Of a stretch of 64,000 nucleotides of DNA, positions 7,571 to 16,582 are shown one piece after another (the first letter of the stretch is position 1; each line of letters begins with the position of its first letter). Made by a program: the position numbers and the translations under genes. A model generated the notes under the pieces. It ran no database searches. It was given only the letters and a program-made list of their open reading frames with translations, and had not been told where the DNA came from. The DNA is from UBA965 sp040396955 (GTDB lineage: Bacteria; Chloroflexota; Chloroflexia; Chloroflexales; Roseiflexaceae). The DNA is taken from assembly GCA_040396955.1 (NCBI GenBank), contig JBBAWX010000006.1, forward strand, positions 78,063 to 142,062. Reading direction: 5' to 3'.

Positions 7571-9076
7571 ATGGATGGAAACAAACCACACGCACAACAA
7601 GATCCCAGCCACATTCCCAACGAACTCGACGTGTCTGAAGAGAACGAAGTGGGCAGTGAATTAGAGTTCCCACCAGAAACTGGCGACCAAAGCAACGAAG
7701 CATATCGCACGTTGGAAGTCACCTGGTGGTTGTTGCCACCAGTCATGCAACAGACGCTATTGGCGGCCCCCGAACACGTTGCTGCGATACTCGGTGCCCA
7801 GAACGGGCATCCGCTGTTTGATGTGCATGCCGACCCGATACGCATCCCGACTCCCGAATACCAGCACGACGGTGAATTATCGGGCACGCTGAAAGAGATG
7901 GATGCCCGATCAGGCGCCGATGAGTACGAAGAAACCGATTTAGAACTCGACCACGAGGTCGTTGCCACTGCACCGGTGCATAGTTTTAGTGATCCAGTGC
8001 GCTTGTACCTGCGTGAAATCGGCAACATCAAACTATTGACGATTGCTCAAGAGCGCGCCTATGCGCGTGCCATTGAAATCGGCAGTTACTTCGAAAAATA
8101 CCTGATGATGGTCGACATCGAGACCCCCATCGCCCATGCAGACAGCACGACGCTCCTCACGCACGTCAGCAAACAACCGGCAGCCACGGTGGCACGCTTC
8201 ATTGAGCAGTTCAGTGAAGTGGTGGTGCTCCAGATGAGCAAAGCGCTAACCGACATCCACCCCAACAGCACGTTTCGTTGTGATGTGGCGAGCCATCACG
8301 AGGCGTTTGCAGCACAGCACGACGCCATCATGGTGCGCTGGATGACGCTGATTAACAATGGGCGACAGGCACGTGAATACTTGACATCGGCCAATTTGCG
8401 CCTGGTGGTGTCCGTGGCCAAGAAGTACATCGGCCGCGGTTTACAGCTCCTTGATCTCATCCAGGAGGGCAACGTAGGGCTCATTCGCGCAGTTGAGAAG
8501 TTTGATTACCGCCGCGGCTTTAAATTTTCGACCTATGCCACCTGGTGGATACGGCAGGCCATCACACGGGCCATTGCCGACCAAGCACGGACCATCCGCA
8601 TTCCCGTGCACATGGTCGAGACCATCAATAAGCTGACACGTGAGACCCGGCGCCTCGTACAAGAGCTGGGGCGTGATCCTTACGACGAAGAGCTGGCGCG
8701 TGAGATGGGGATTAGTGTGGATCGCATTCGCGTCATCCGCAAGACATCACTCGAGCCGATTTCACTCGAGACACCGGTCGGCATTGAAGAAGACAGCCAT
8801 CTTGGGGATTTCATCGAGGATGCCAAGGCGCTGGCCCCTGCCGATGTCGCGACCAATCATCTGCTCCGTGAGCAACTGCGGCAGGTGTTAGAACGCCTCA
8901 ACGAGCGGGAGCGGCGCGTCCTCCAGCTTCGCTTTGGGCTTGAAGACGGTCACAACTGGACGCTCGAAGAAGTAGGGCGTGAGCTCAACGTGACCCGTGA
9001 GCGGATTCGTCAAATCGAGGTAAAAGCACTGCGAAAATTGCGTAATAGTCGATTCTTGCTTGACTACATGGAATAA
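7571..9076 (+). CDS. Primary-type RNA polymerase sigma factor (sigma-70 family)
   Basis: The 501-residue protein is a group 1 or 2 sigma-70 factor that directs RNA polymerase to promoters. Region 1.2 (DPVRLYLREIGNI) starts near residue 140. It is followed by regions 2.1-2.4 (ANLRLVVSVAKKY, GLIRAVEKFDYRRGFKFSTY, WWIRQAITRAI), region 3, and region 4 with the helix-turn-helix ending VTRERIRQIEVKALRKLR. The first about 135 residues are acidic and poorly conserved, replacing a typical region 1.1. Location directly behind dnaG reproduces the dnaG-rpoD arrangement of the macromolecular synthesis operon and supports the housekeeping factor, but Chloroflexota often carry several similar factors, so rpoD identity is probable rather than proven. 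Confidence 0.92.
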   Translation: MDGNKPHAQQDPSHIPNELDVSEENEVGSELEFPPETGDQSNEAYRTLEVTWWLLPPVMQQTLLAAPEHVAAILGAQNGHPLFDVHADPIRIPTPEYQHDGELSGTLKEMDARSGADEYEETDLELDHEVVATAPVHSFSDPVRLYLREIGNIKLLTIAQERAYARAIEIGSYFEKYLMMVDIETPIAHADSTTLLTHVSKQPAATVARFIEQFSEVVVLQMSKALTDIHPNSTFRCDVASHHEAFAAQHDAIMVRWMTLINNGRQAREYLTSANLRLVVSVAKKYIGRGLQLLDLIQEGNVGLIRAVEKFDYRRGFKFSTYATWWIRQAITRAIADQARTIRIPVHMVETINKLTRETRRLVQELGRDPYDEELAREMGISVDRIRVIRKTSLEPISLETPVGIEEDSHLGDFIEDAKALAPADVATNHLLREQLRQVLERLNERERRVLQLRFGLEDGHNWTLEEVGRELNVTRERIRQIEVKALRKLRNSRFLLDYME

Positions 9077-9104
9077 CCCGCATCACTGCATCCCCATGAG
9101 AATG

Positions 9105-9113
9105 TGGTAGAAT
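9105..9113 (+). promoter_or_regulatory. Extended -10 promoter of the J-domain gene
   Basis: TGgTAGAAT fits the extended -10 consensus and would start transcripts near 9120, about 30 bases before the GTG start. No good -35 is present. Confidence 0.45.
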
Positions 9114-9151
9114 GGTCAGTCAGAAGCCAATTATCTAGGGGATGACGACAC

Positions 9152-10402
9152 GTGCCAGGATACGATTTTGAGAAGCTGAATCACTACCAAATCTTGAACG
9201 TGGCGCGTGGGGCATCGCTCAACGAAATCAAAAAAGCCTTCCGCCAAGAGATTGCCACGTACCATCCGGACCGCTATGTACGGGCTGGCGATGCCGATAA
9301 GCAGTATGCACGGGCACGAAGTCAACGCATCAACGAGGCCTTCCGGGTGCTCCGTGACCCCAAATTACGCGAACACTACGATGTGAGTATGTCAGGAACA
9401 GCGACCAGTGTCCCGCGACCCAATGTGCCAGTACCGACCGGGCCACTGATACCACGCGATCATCAGGCCGAGCTCTACGACACGGCCCAAGCGCATATCG
9501 AGGCAGGGCGACTCATCCAAGCGGTCGGTGTACTACGACGACTTCAGCAGATTAATCCGTTTTATCGGGATGTCGCCACACTGCTCACCACCACAGAGCT
9601 GAGCATTAATGCACGCCAAATGACGATGCCGCACGAGAGCATACGGCGCACCAGCTGGCTCACCGTCAGCATTGTGGTGATGGTGGGAGTGCTGGTGGGA
9701 CTGGTGTGGGTGTTGAATGGACGCAACGAAATAGGTGGCGGTCGGGTCGTGCCCACAACCGCAGCCGCAGTCAGTGTGGCCGATACGGCAACTCCGATTA
9801 TCACGCGCACACCGCGCCGCACCGCCACGCGCACCGCACTTCCGGCGACACCCACTCTTGAGCAAAACGTATTACTCGACGATACATTTCAGACTGCCGA
9901 CTGGGCGGAGGCCACTGGTGACACGTGGAGCACGCGCTATGCGGACAAACGGTACTTGCTCCAAGCACAAGCGGGTGGAGATGCGGCATGGAGTTACCGC
10001 CCCGTGGAGCAGAGTGATATTGTGGTCACGGCCGACATCGAGGTACTGAGTGGGCGAGGTGGCATCATGCTCCGTTATCTCAACGAGAGCGATTTCGTGG
10101 CGTTCGTCATTGACCCGACCACACAAACGTATGCACTCTTGCAGCGCCAAGGCGCAAGCTTCACCGAGTTGACCACTGGCACATCCCCAGCCATCAAAAC
10201 CGGTGCCAACGCCAACAACCAGCTTGAGGCCAGTGTAGTGGGGCAGACGGTCGCCATGACCATCAACGGCAACGTGGTCACCGAGCAATTCATAGAGCAG
10301 ATTGCCAACAGCGCCCGCTTTGGCCTCATCGCCATCCCGACCAGTCAAGATGCAGAGGTTGCTGCGAGTCGCATCACCGTGCGTCTACCAGTGGCACCCT
10401 AA
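9152..10402 (+). CDS. Membrane-anchored J-domain protein with an extracytoplasmic beta-sandwich-like domain
   Basis: This 416-residue protein has an unusual architecture. Residues 1-80 are a DnaJ J-domain with the HPD motif at 38-40 (YHPDRY), expected to stimulate a DnaK ATPase. Residues 105-150 resemble a short TPR-like helical hairpin. A single membrane segment spans about 169-188, followed by a Thr/Ala/Pro-rich linker (199-236). The last about 175 residues (from DDTFQTADW) look like a laminin-G/DUF1080-type beta sandwich found in secreted carbohydrate-binding proteins. The J-domain should be cytoplasmic and the C-terminus outside. The GTG at 9152 places the J-domain at the N-terminus. It converges with the LCP gene (13-base gap). 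The J-domain is certain; the C-terminal fold is inferred. Confidence 0.85.
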   Translation: MPGYDFEKLNHYQILNVARGASLNEIKKAFRQEIATYHPDRYVRAGDADKQYARARSQRINEAFRVLRDPKLREHYDVSMSGTATSVPRPNVPVPTGPLIPRDHQAELYDTAQAHIEAGRLIQAVGVLRRLQQINPFYRDVATLLTTTELSINARQMTMPHESIRRTSWLTVSIVVMVGVLVGLVWVLNGRNEIGGGRVVPTTAAAVSVADTATPIITRTPRRTATRTALPATPTLEQNVLLDDTFQTADWAEATGDTWSTRYADKRYLLQAQAGGDAAWSYRPVEQSDIVVTADIEVLSGRGGIMLRYLNESDFVAFVIDPTTQTYALLQRQGASFTELTTGTSPAIKTGANANNQLEASVVGQTVAMTINGNVVTEQFIEQIANSARFGLIAIPTSQDAEVAASRITVRLPVAP

Positions 10403-10415
10403 CGATGCACGCACG

Positions 10416-11915
10416 CTAGGGGTTGGCGTTGTCGCTACCAACCACGACCACGATGTCGGCGCTACTCTGAATACTCTCCGGTGGCGGACCCACCACGACC
10501 CGACCTGGGATGATGTTGGCGATTTGGGCGGCCTGTTGCGGATGCCCGTTCACATCATAAATAATCGTTTCGGTGATGATGTCAGGGGCATCACCAGGAA
10601 CATCGGTGGTAAAGCCGACTGCCGCGAGCTGATCACTGATGCGCCGTGCCAATCCGCCCACCCTCGCCCCATTAAACACTTGAATACGTGCCACTGACTC
10701 GGTCTGGCTGAACCCCAACAGTGTGCGGGCCTGGGTCTGCAGGTCGTTCCATGTTTTGGTGGCATCGCTGATGAACTGATTGAACACATCGCTGCCAATG
10801 CTGACCGGTGCTGCTGTGGTTGAAGCGCCAGCACTTACCAGCCACAGCTCGACCAGTGCTTTCACCCCAACTGGATCCCACAAAATATCACTGCCATCGA
10901 CCGTATAGCGTTCGATGCTATCGGGCGCCATACGAAATTGGGCGATGTCGGCGACTTCAAGATTCACGAACGTCATCACAAGGGCTGCCGCCATGACGGG
11001 ATCGTTGAGTGGCATGGTGGTTTTGAGGGTGCCACCAAGAATATCAGGTGCCTGATTGAACAGACCAATGGCGGCAAACGGACCACGCTGACGCATTTCG
11101 GCCAACATCGCTTGAATGACCTGTTGTTGGCGTTGGTTGCGACCAAAATCGTTATCGGCATGACGTGTACGCGCATATATGAGGGCTTGTTCACCCGTCA
11201 TACGTTGTACACCTTGGGCAAATTCAATGCGCATGACGCCGTAATCGGCGGTGGGGTAGGCCTCATCGACGATACGTTTGGGCACATCGACGGTAATCCC
11301 GCCGAGTGCATCAACGAGAGCGGCAAACCCGGCAAAGTTGAGCTGCGTCATATAGTCGACGCGGTACCCGTATTGGCGAATGCCGGTCATCGTTTCAACG
11401 GTCTCTGCAGCCAATGCCATGCCGGATTCTTGCTGACTGACGTCACCAGCATAGAGGTCGTTGGGGTGGAGATACCCGTAGGCGTAGGCGCTGTTGATTT
11501 TGCCTTGGCCACGCCCACGGACATCGACGCGCGTATCGCGCGGGATGGAGAGCAGACTCATGCGTCCATCACGCGGGTTGACCCGGAGAAGCACCAACGT
11601 GTCGCTACGCACCCCGTCCCCCTCATCACCGGCACGTTCATCGACACCCACCAACAACACGGTGAAGCCGTCGAGATTCACGCTACTTGGGCGTTCGATG
11701 CGGGGATCATTGGCCACCACGGCCCGAGCAATGGCATTGAGCTGAATGACAAACGCAACGACCGGAATGAGGATACCCAGGAGCACCCATACCCACCGTC
11801 GCGAGGTGGTCGTAGGTGGTGGAGCAACCAACTTGCGGATACGACTGGTGCGTGGCAGAATGATGGTTGAGCCGGGGGTAACTCCATCACGGAGACGGCG
11901 TTCTGGCTTGTTCAT
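10416..11915 (-). CDS. LCP (LytR-CpsA-Psr) family cell-wall glycopolymer ligase
   Basis: LCP enzymes transfer lipid-linked glycopolymers onto peptidoglycan at the outer membrane face. The 499-residue protein has a basic cytoplasmic N-terminus, one membrane anchor (about 41-63), the LCP catalytic domain (about 85-245; FTVLLVGVDER, RSDTLVLLRV, LSIPRDTRV, INSAYAYG, ARTRHADNDFGRNQRQQ with the conserved Arg and Asp residues) and a LytR C-terminal domain (about 405-490; IQVFNGARVGG). GGAGG lies just upstream of ATG 11915. It is transcribed away from the metallophosphoesterase gene. Its presence implies a peptidoglycan-linked secondary polymer. The polymer is unknown. Confidence 0.92.
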   Translation of the reverse strand: MNKPERRLRDGVTPGSTIILPRTSRIRKLVAPPPTTTSRRWVWVLLGILIPVVAFVIQLNAIARAVVANDPRIERPSSVNLDGFTVLLVGVDERAGDEGDGVRSDTLVLLRVNPRDGRMSLLSIPRDTRVDVRGRGQGKINSAYAYGYLHPNDLYAGDVSQQESGMALAAETVETMTGIRQYGYRVDYMTQLNFAGFAALVDALGGITVDVPKRIVDEAYPTADYGVMRIEFAQGVQRMTGEQALIYARTRHADNDFGRNQRQQQVIQAMLAEMRQRGPFAAIGLFNQAPDILGGTLKTTMPLNDPVMAAALVMTFVNLEVADIAQFRMAPDSIERYTVDGSDILWDPVGVKALVELWLVSAGASTTAAPVSIGSDVFNQFISDATKTWNDLQTQARTLLGFSQTESVARIQVFNGARVGGLARRISDQLAAVGFTTDVPGDAPDIITETIIYDVNGHPQQAAQIANIIPGRVVVGPPPESIQSSADIVVVVGSDNANP

Positions 11916-11998
11916 GAATACCTCCGCGCAAACAGACTCAGACCCTATGTGAGCATGAGCACCGTTCAGGCACTAGCGTGTACACCACGTCTGGTTAT

Positions 11999-12008
11999 TG
12001 CTATTATA
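11999..12008. promoter_or_regulatory. Overlapping divergent -10 elements
   Basis: On the plus strand TGcTATTAT (11999-12007) is an extended -10 for the metallophosphoesterase gene. On the minus strand the same bases read TATAAT (12008-12003) and could serve the LCP gene 88 bases away. Neither has a clear -35. Confidence 0.45.
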
Positions 12009-12090
12009 CGCATTCCTACGGATTTCCCTGCACACGGCGTGGTCCGGCAACTACGCTCGTTCACGCTCTGGTGGAAAGAAGACCAGTCTC

Positions 12091-13101
12091 ATGTCGAAGC
12101 ATGCTCCCCGAATGCTCCCCGCACCGGCACCACGGCACCCGCACCTGCGCCAACCGGCCGATGTGACATATAGCCGCCGCTGGCAATTATTCATCATGCT
12201 GGCGGGATTATGGGGGTGGCAACAACTCCGGCACCGACATTGGCGGCACTTCACATCTGCACTGGCAGCAACACTCGGCGTGGCGTGGTATGCGCGCTAC
12301 CGCGAACCAGCGACCCCAGTACTACGGCACATCGAGATTTGTGATCCACGCATCCCGGCAGCATTCGACGGCTTCACGATTGGCCAGATAAGTGATATTC
12401 ATCTTGGGCAGCCCCACAGCCACGCCAATTTGCACTGGGCGCGTGATTGTATGCGCACCATGCAACCCGATTTGATTGTGTTTACGGGGGATTTGGTCAA
12501 TGAGCGCCCTGCCATTGGCACGTTGGCCTACGAACTCACCCAATTTCAGGCACCCATGGGGTGCTTTGCAATTGCAGGCAACCACGACTATGTGGAAGAG
12601 ATCGACGATGTCACCCAGGCCTGTGCACTCGGCGGCGTCCCACTTTTGCGCAACACGGGAGTAGCACTCCGGCGTGCCGGGGCCACGCTGTGGCTGGCCG
12701 GGGTCGACGATATTTGGCATGGAGCGATGCGCATCGACCATGCATTACAGGGTGGTGAGCGGCACCCCACCATCTTGTTGGCGCATGCGCCCGACATCGT
12801 GCTACAGGCGTGCGCCTACTCCAACGTGGTACTGCAATTATCGGGGCATGTCCATGGTGGGCATCTCCACGCACCACTCCTCGGGCCACTTGCCCGCCCA
12901 CGCTATGGGGTACACTATACACGAGGCACACATCGGGTCGGCACCACGTGGATGCATGTCTCAATGGGGCTCAGCGGGCGGGCACTGCGCTTCGGCAGTC
13001 CACCTGAAGTTGCTCTGATTACCTTGCGCCATCAGGCGCCCACCACACAAGGAACACCGGCATGCAACGCATCAACGGGAGCGTCTGGAGCATCGACATG
13101 A
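12091..13101 (+). CDS. Membrane-associated metallophosphoesterase (YkuE/YaeI-like)
   Basis: The 336-residue protein is a calcineurin-like phosphoesterase with the full metal-site series: ISDIHLG, FTGDLVN, AGNHDY, LLAHAPD and SGHVHGG. The N-terminal 75 residues include one or two hydrophobic stretches, as in YkuE/YaeI-type enzymes that act on lipid-linked or peptidoglycan-precursor phosphates at the membrane. ATG 12091 is used; other in-frame starts lie upstream, and the ribosome binding site (AGAAG) is mediocre. Its final 40 bases overlap the next gene. Family assignment is firm; substrate is unknown. Confidence 0.85.
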   Translation: MSKHAPRMLPAPAPRHPHLRQPADVTYSRRWQLFIMLAGLWGWQQLRHRHWRHFTSALAATLGVAWYARYREPATPVLRHIEICDPRIPAAFDGFTIGQISDIHLGQPHSHANLHWARDCMRTMQPDLIVFTGDLVNERPAIGTLAYELTQFQAPMGCFAIAGNHDYVEEIDDVTQACALGGVPLLRNTGVALRRAGATLWLAGVDDIWHGAMRIDHALQGGERHPTILLAHAPDIVLQACAYSNVVLQLSGHVHGGHLHAPLLGPLARPRYGVHYTRGTHRVGTTWMHVSMGLSGRALRFGSPPEVALITLRHQAPTTQGTPACNASTGASGAST

Positions 13102-13445
13102 TTGCCATCATTGTATTTGCCGCATTGGGACGCCAAAATCACAATGAAAGCAATCCACCCCTCGAAATCCTCATCACCGCTGCCCCCTTCATGATTGGTT
13201 GGAGTTGGGTGGCATGGTTGAGTGGAGCACTCACTCGCCAACCCATCAAACGCTGGCTGTGGTTGACGTTTGTCACCAATGTGGCAGCGGTAGCCATGGG
13301 ATTAGGGGTGCGCAGTATCTGGCTTTCGCGCCCCATCCCGTTGAGCTTCGCAGTGGTCACATTCCTGGTGATTACTGCCTTACTGCTTGTTGTACGTCTC
13401 GCCCAAATTCCGCGTATTGCCAAGGAGGTAGTCCATCATGAGTGA
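13062..13445 (+). CDS. DUF3054-type small membrane protein
   Basis: This 127-residue protein has four predicted membrane helices and the conserved features of DUF3054 proteins: an N-terminal D-x-x-AIIVFAALGR segment, a central WSWVAW and a late RSIWLSRPIPLSF loop. Its function is unknown. It overlaps the metallophosphoesterase upstream by 40 bases and the phosphatase downstream by 8 bases, so the three are translated from one message. AAGGA precedes the ATG at 13062. Confidence 0.75.
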   Translation: MQRINGSVWSIDMIAIIVFAALGRQNHNESNPPLEILITAAPFMIGWSWVAWLSGALTRQPIKRWLWLTFVTNVAAVAMGLGVRSIWLSRPIPLSFAVVTFLVITALLLVVRLAQIPRIAKEVVHHE

Positions 13446-14082
13446 CACTGTTTTGACCTTGATTCGACACGGACAATCGTTTGCCAACGTGGAGCCCATC
13501 GTTGAATCATACAGTTGCCGTGGGCTGACACCACTGGGCACAAGCCAAGCCGAGCAGCTCGCAGCGCGCTTCCGTGCTGAGCAGACGACCTTTGATGTGC
13601 TCTATGCGAGCACGCTCAAACGGGCGCGTATGACTGCCGAAATCATTGCCCCCGCGCTCGGATTACCAATTATCTGGGAAGACGACCTGCATGAGCTACG
13701 TGTGGGCGAGGTTGACGGCATGTGCTATGCCGATGTCACCAAGCAATACCCTTCGTTTGACCGTGGCATCAAGGATTACCACGTACGCGTAGCTCCCAAC
13801 GGTGAAAGCTGGAACGAATTTGCGACGCGATGCGCCCGTGTGCTTCATACCATTACGGCCGCCCACCCAGGGGCGCGGATTGCGGTGGTTTGCCACGGCG
13901 GTGTCATTGAAAGCTCGTTTTTGTGGGCGCTCAACTTAAATGCAGGCGCGCGGCACGGCGTCTCATTTCCTGCGCACAATACTGCCATGACGGTTTGGAA
14001 GCAACACATTAGCCCCTACGATGGCCGGCTGGAATGGCAACTGTCTAGTCACAACGATCACACGCATTTACGCACCCTGTAG
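13438..14082 (+). CDS. Histidine phosphatase family protein (phosphoglycerate-mutase-like)
   Basis: This 214-residue enzyme belongs to the histidine phosphatase superfamily, which works through a phosphohistidine. The catalytic RHGQS motif is near residue 10, with conserved Arg in STLKRARMTAE, a Glu in LHELRVGEVDG and the second catalytic His in VCHGGV. It is more like the broad-specificity cofactor-dependent PGM/PhoE/CobC-type phosphatases than true glycolytic mutase. AAGGAGG upstream supports the ATG at 13438, inside the end of the DUF3054 gene. The substrate cannot be named. Confidence 0.87.
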   Translation: MSDTVLTLIRHGQSFANVEPIVESYSCRGLTPLGTSQAEQLAARFRAEQTTFDVLYASTLKRARMTAEIIAPALGLPIIWEDDLHELRVGEVDGMCYADVTKQYPSFDRGIKDYHVRVAPNGESWNEFATRCARVLHTITAAHPGARIAVVCHGGVIESSFLWALNLNAGARHGVSFPAHNTAMTVWKQHISPYDGRLEWQLSSHNDHTHLRTL

Positions 14083-14149
14083 CCTGAGTGCACGCACAAC
14101 CATGGAGCAAATTGCCGACTCCCCCACGAAACCAGTCGCATTCTCTGTG

Positions 14150-14155
14150 TATAAT
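14150..14155 (+). promoter_or_regulatory. -10 element before the Agl23 pair
   Basis: A perfect TATAAT lies 38 bases before the ATG at 14193. No convincing -35 is seen at 16-18 bases. Confidence 0.45.
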
Positions 14156-14192
14156 ACGAGTAATTGCACATAGTATTGAGAACTATTGTCGT

Positions 14193-16562
14193 ATGAGTGA
14201 CCTACCACCCACATCGCCACAACAGCGGCTACCACGCATCACGTGGGAGCATGTTTTTTGGGTCGTGATTATCCTATTGAGCATCCTCACGCGTCTCTGG
14301 GCGCTCGGAGATCGCGCCCTGCATCACGACGAAACGTTGCATGCCGAATACTCATACTCACTCTTTGCGGGGCTTGGTTTCGTGCATGATCCATTGCTCC
14401 ATGGGCCATTTTTGTACATCATGGGGGCGGTGGCGTACTTTTTCTTTGGTGATAACGACACCACCGCACGGTTGTCACCGGCCATCTTCAGCATTGCATT
14501 GGGGCTGACCCCTTTGCTTCTACGCCGTGAACTCGGGCGCAGCGGCACAGTAATTGCCGCACTCATGTTGCTCTGTTCGCCGGTTTTTTTGTATATTGGG
14601 CGTTTTTTCCGACACGACATCTACGCGGTTGTCTATGAAGTGTTGGTGCTTATCGCCATTATCCGCTATGCACATCAGCACAACCCTCGCTGGATTTTCA
14701 TTGGCATGGTTGCGATGAGTCTCATGCTGACCACACTAGAAACGGCCTATCTTTACTTGGCCATTTTCTTACCAGTCATCGTGGCGGTATTTTTTTGGCA
14801 GGTCTGGAAACCCGGTTTGGCCGTGGTTGCGGCCACCGGCATGCTGATTGTGGCCAGTGTCTTCGTATTGCCCGGGCAAGCACGCCCGGCCGACCTCCCC
14901 AGCGAAGATGTCACCGTAAGCCGGGTGGACGGGCAATATACCTGCCCAAGTAGTCCACTTGACGCGTACCGCGACAACCCGATTATCACGGCCCAACCGG
15001 GACCGTTGTTTGGTTGGGGCGCACTTGAGACGGTCGACAACAGTTATGCCCTGTGCGTACGCCACCAGCCCGACAACGACATTGGCGCGTATCTGTACAA
15101 ACTTTGGCAGTTCTTTCGTCACCCGGCCATTCTCACGGCCCTTGTGGGGCTGATAGCCGGCGTTGCCAGTCTGTGGTATCTGGTGTGGCGGCGGCGTGGC
15201 GCTGACGGTCAGACCATTTGGGAGCAGGCCAGTGCCAGCACCAACCCGATTGTCGCCATTTACCGCAGTCTCGCAGTTGACGGTCGCATCCCGCGAGCCA
15301 TCGGACTCGCCTTGATCCCCTACACGCTCTTTTTTAGCTCGTTTTTGGCCAACCCGGTGGGCATCATCAGTGGCACGACTGGATCGTTGTTGTACTGGTT
15401 GGCACAGCACGAAGTCAAGCGTGGTGGCCAACCCGACCACTACTACGCGGTCATGCTCGCCATTTATGCCCCCTTCATCGTCTGTGCGGGCATCGCCAGC
15501 CTCATCCTGGTCGGCATTCGCAGTGTGCGCATGATTCGTACCGGTGCGTTGCCCAGTCGGCAGTTGGCCGTTGGCATGTTACTTGCCTGGTGGTCGCTGG
15601 GGGCGTTTTTCATTTTTTCATGGGCCGGCGAAAAAATGCCGTGGCTGACAATCCACCCGCTCACGCCACTCACGTTTTTGGCGGCCTGGGGGCTCGGGCA
15701 ACTCATCGACGCCTGGATTGACAATCATCGCCACCAGCCCGAAGGGCGTACTGGTGTGCTTACCGTAGCCGGTATGGCAGGAATTGTGGCCTTTGTGGCA
15801 ACCATTTTGATGATGATGGCCATCAATCCACAGGGAAGTTATGCAGCAGTAACGCCGTGGATCCCAGTGGCCTTCATAATCATTTGCACGGCGCTCGCCG
15901 TTGTACACATCCCTAGCCATGGTCGATTGTGGAGCCTCGGGCTACTCGTCTGCGTTTTGAGCACTCCCCTGGCGCTTTACGAAATTCGCAGTGCTTGGCG
16001 GCTCAGTTTCATCAACGGCGACATCCCCAAAGAGATGATGATTTACACGCAGACCTCACCCGACGCAGTGCGGGTAGTACGTGATTTGAGCGAGGCGTCG
16101 CTCCGGCGATCGGGCGACCTGAGCATGCCCATGTGGCACGACAACGAGACCATCTGGGACTGGTACTTCCGGCGTTTCAACAACGGCATTGAGCAGCCAC
16201 CTGGTCCGCCGGCAGTGCCCGGCGATGAGGTGATGGCGATCGTCATTCTCGACGAAAATTTGCGCTACGTCGACGAAAGCACGCTCCCCGGGTTCCTCAT
16301 CCAGCGCTATCCGTTGCGCTGGTGGTTCCCCGAAGACCAGATATACCGCCTATCCGAAAACTGGTTGGAGCAACCCGTTGATGCGAGTGATCCACTGTTG
16401 GCGCGTGTATTACGCCAGCCGTTCGAAACAGAGACCGCCGTCGCTACCTGGCGCTACTTGCTTTATCGCGACCCTGGCTTCCCGTTGGGTTCTTCGGATT
16501 TTTATGTGGCCGTCCGTCCCGAAATTGCGCCATTCATGAGCCTTGGGCTCGGTGCTCGTTAA
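14193..16562 (+). CDS. Agl23/TIGR03663-type membrane glycosyltransferase
   Basis: This 789-residue polytopic membrane protein belongs to the TIGR03663 group (flippase-activity-associated Agl23-like) of GT39/PMT-related GT-C glycosyltransferases. It shows the first-loop acidic motif HHDETLHAEYS, the DPLLHGPF loop, about a dozen membrane helices and the internal signature FSWAGEKMPWLT, which recurs in its neighbour. Such enzymes use polyprenyl-phosphate sugars on the outer side of the membrane to glycosylate lipids or proteins. Upstream in-frame codons exist, but ATG 14193 follows the TATAAT promoter directly. The second copy follows 20 bases later. The sugar and acceptor are unknown. Confidence 0.85.
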   Translation: MSDLPPTSPQQRLPRITWEHVFWVVIILLSILTRLWALGDRALHHDETLHAEYSYSLFAGLGFVHDPLLHGPFLYIMGAVAYFFFGDNDTTARLSPAIFSIALGLTPLLLRRELGRSGTVIAALMLLCSPVFLYIGRFFRHDIYAVVYEVLVLIAIIRYAHQHNPRWIFIGMVAMSLMLTTLETAYLYLAIFLPVIVAVFFWQVWKPGLAVVAATGMLIVASVFVLPGQARPADLPSEDVTVSRVDGQYTCPSSPLDAYRDNPIITAQPGPLFGWGALETVDNSYALCVRHQPDNDIGAYLYKLWQFFRHPAILTALVGLIAGVASLWYLVWRRRGADGQTIWEQASASTNPIVAIYRSLAVDGRIPRAIGLALIPYTLFFSSFLANPVGIISGTTGSLLYWLAQHEVKRGGQPDHYYAVMLAIYAPFIVCAGIASLILVGIRSVRMIRTGALPSRQLAVGMLLAWWSLGAFFIFSWAGEKMPWLTIHPLTPLTFLAAWGLGQLIDAWIDNHRHQPEGRTGVLTVAGMAGIVAFVATILMMMAINPQGSYAAVTPWIPVAFIIICTALAVVHIPSHGRLWSLGLLVCVLSTPLALYEIRSAWRLSFINGDIPKEMMIYTQTSPDAVRVVRDLSEASLRRSGDLSMPMWHDNETIWDWYFRRFNNGIEQPPGPPAVPGDEVMAIVILDENLRYVDESTLPGFLIQRYPLRWWFPEDQIYRLSENWLEQPVDASDPLLARVLRQPFETETAVATWRYLLYRDPGFPLGSSDFYVAVRPEIAPFMSLGLGAR

Positions 16563-16582
16563 TGACAGCTGTGGGAGAACGC

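Noticed and set aside
10938..11870. A 310-codon plus-strand frame opposite the LCP gene
   Set aside because: The minus strand carries the full LCP and LytR C-terminal motifs; the plus frame has none.
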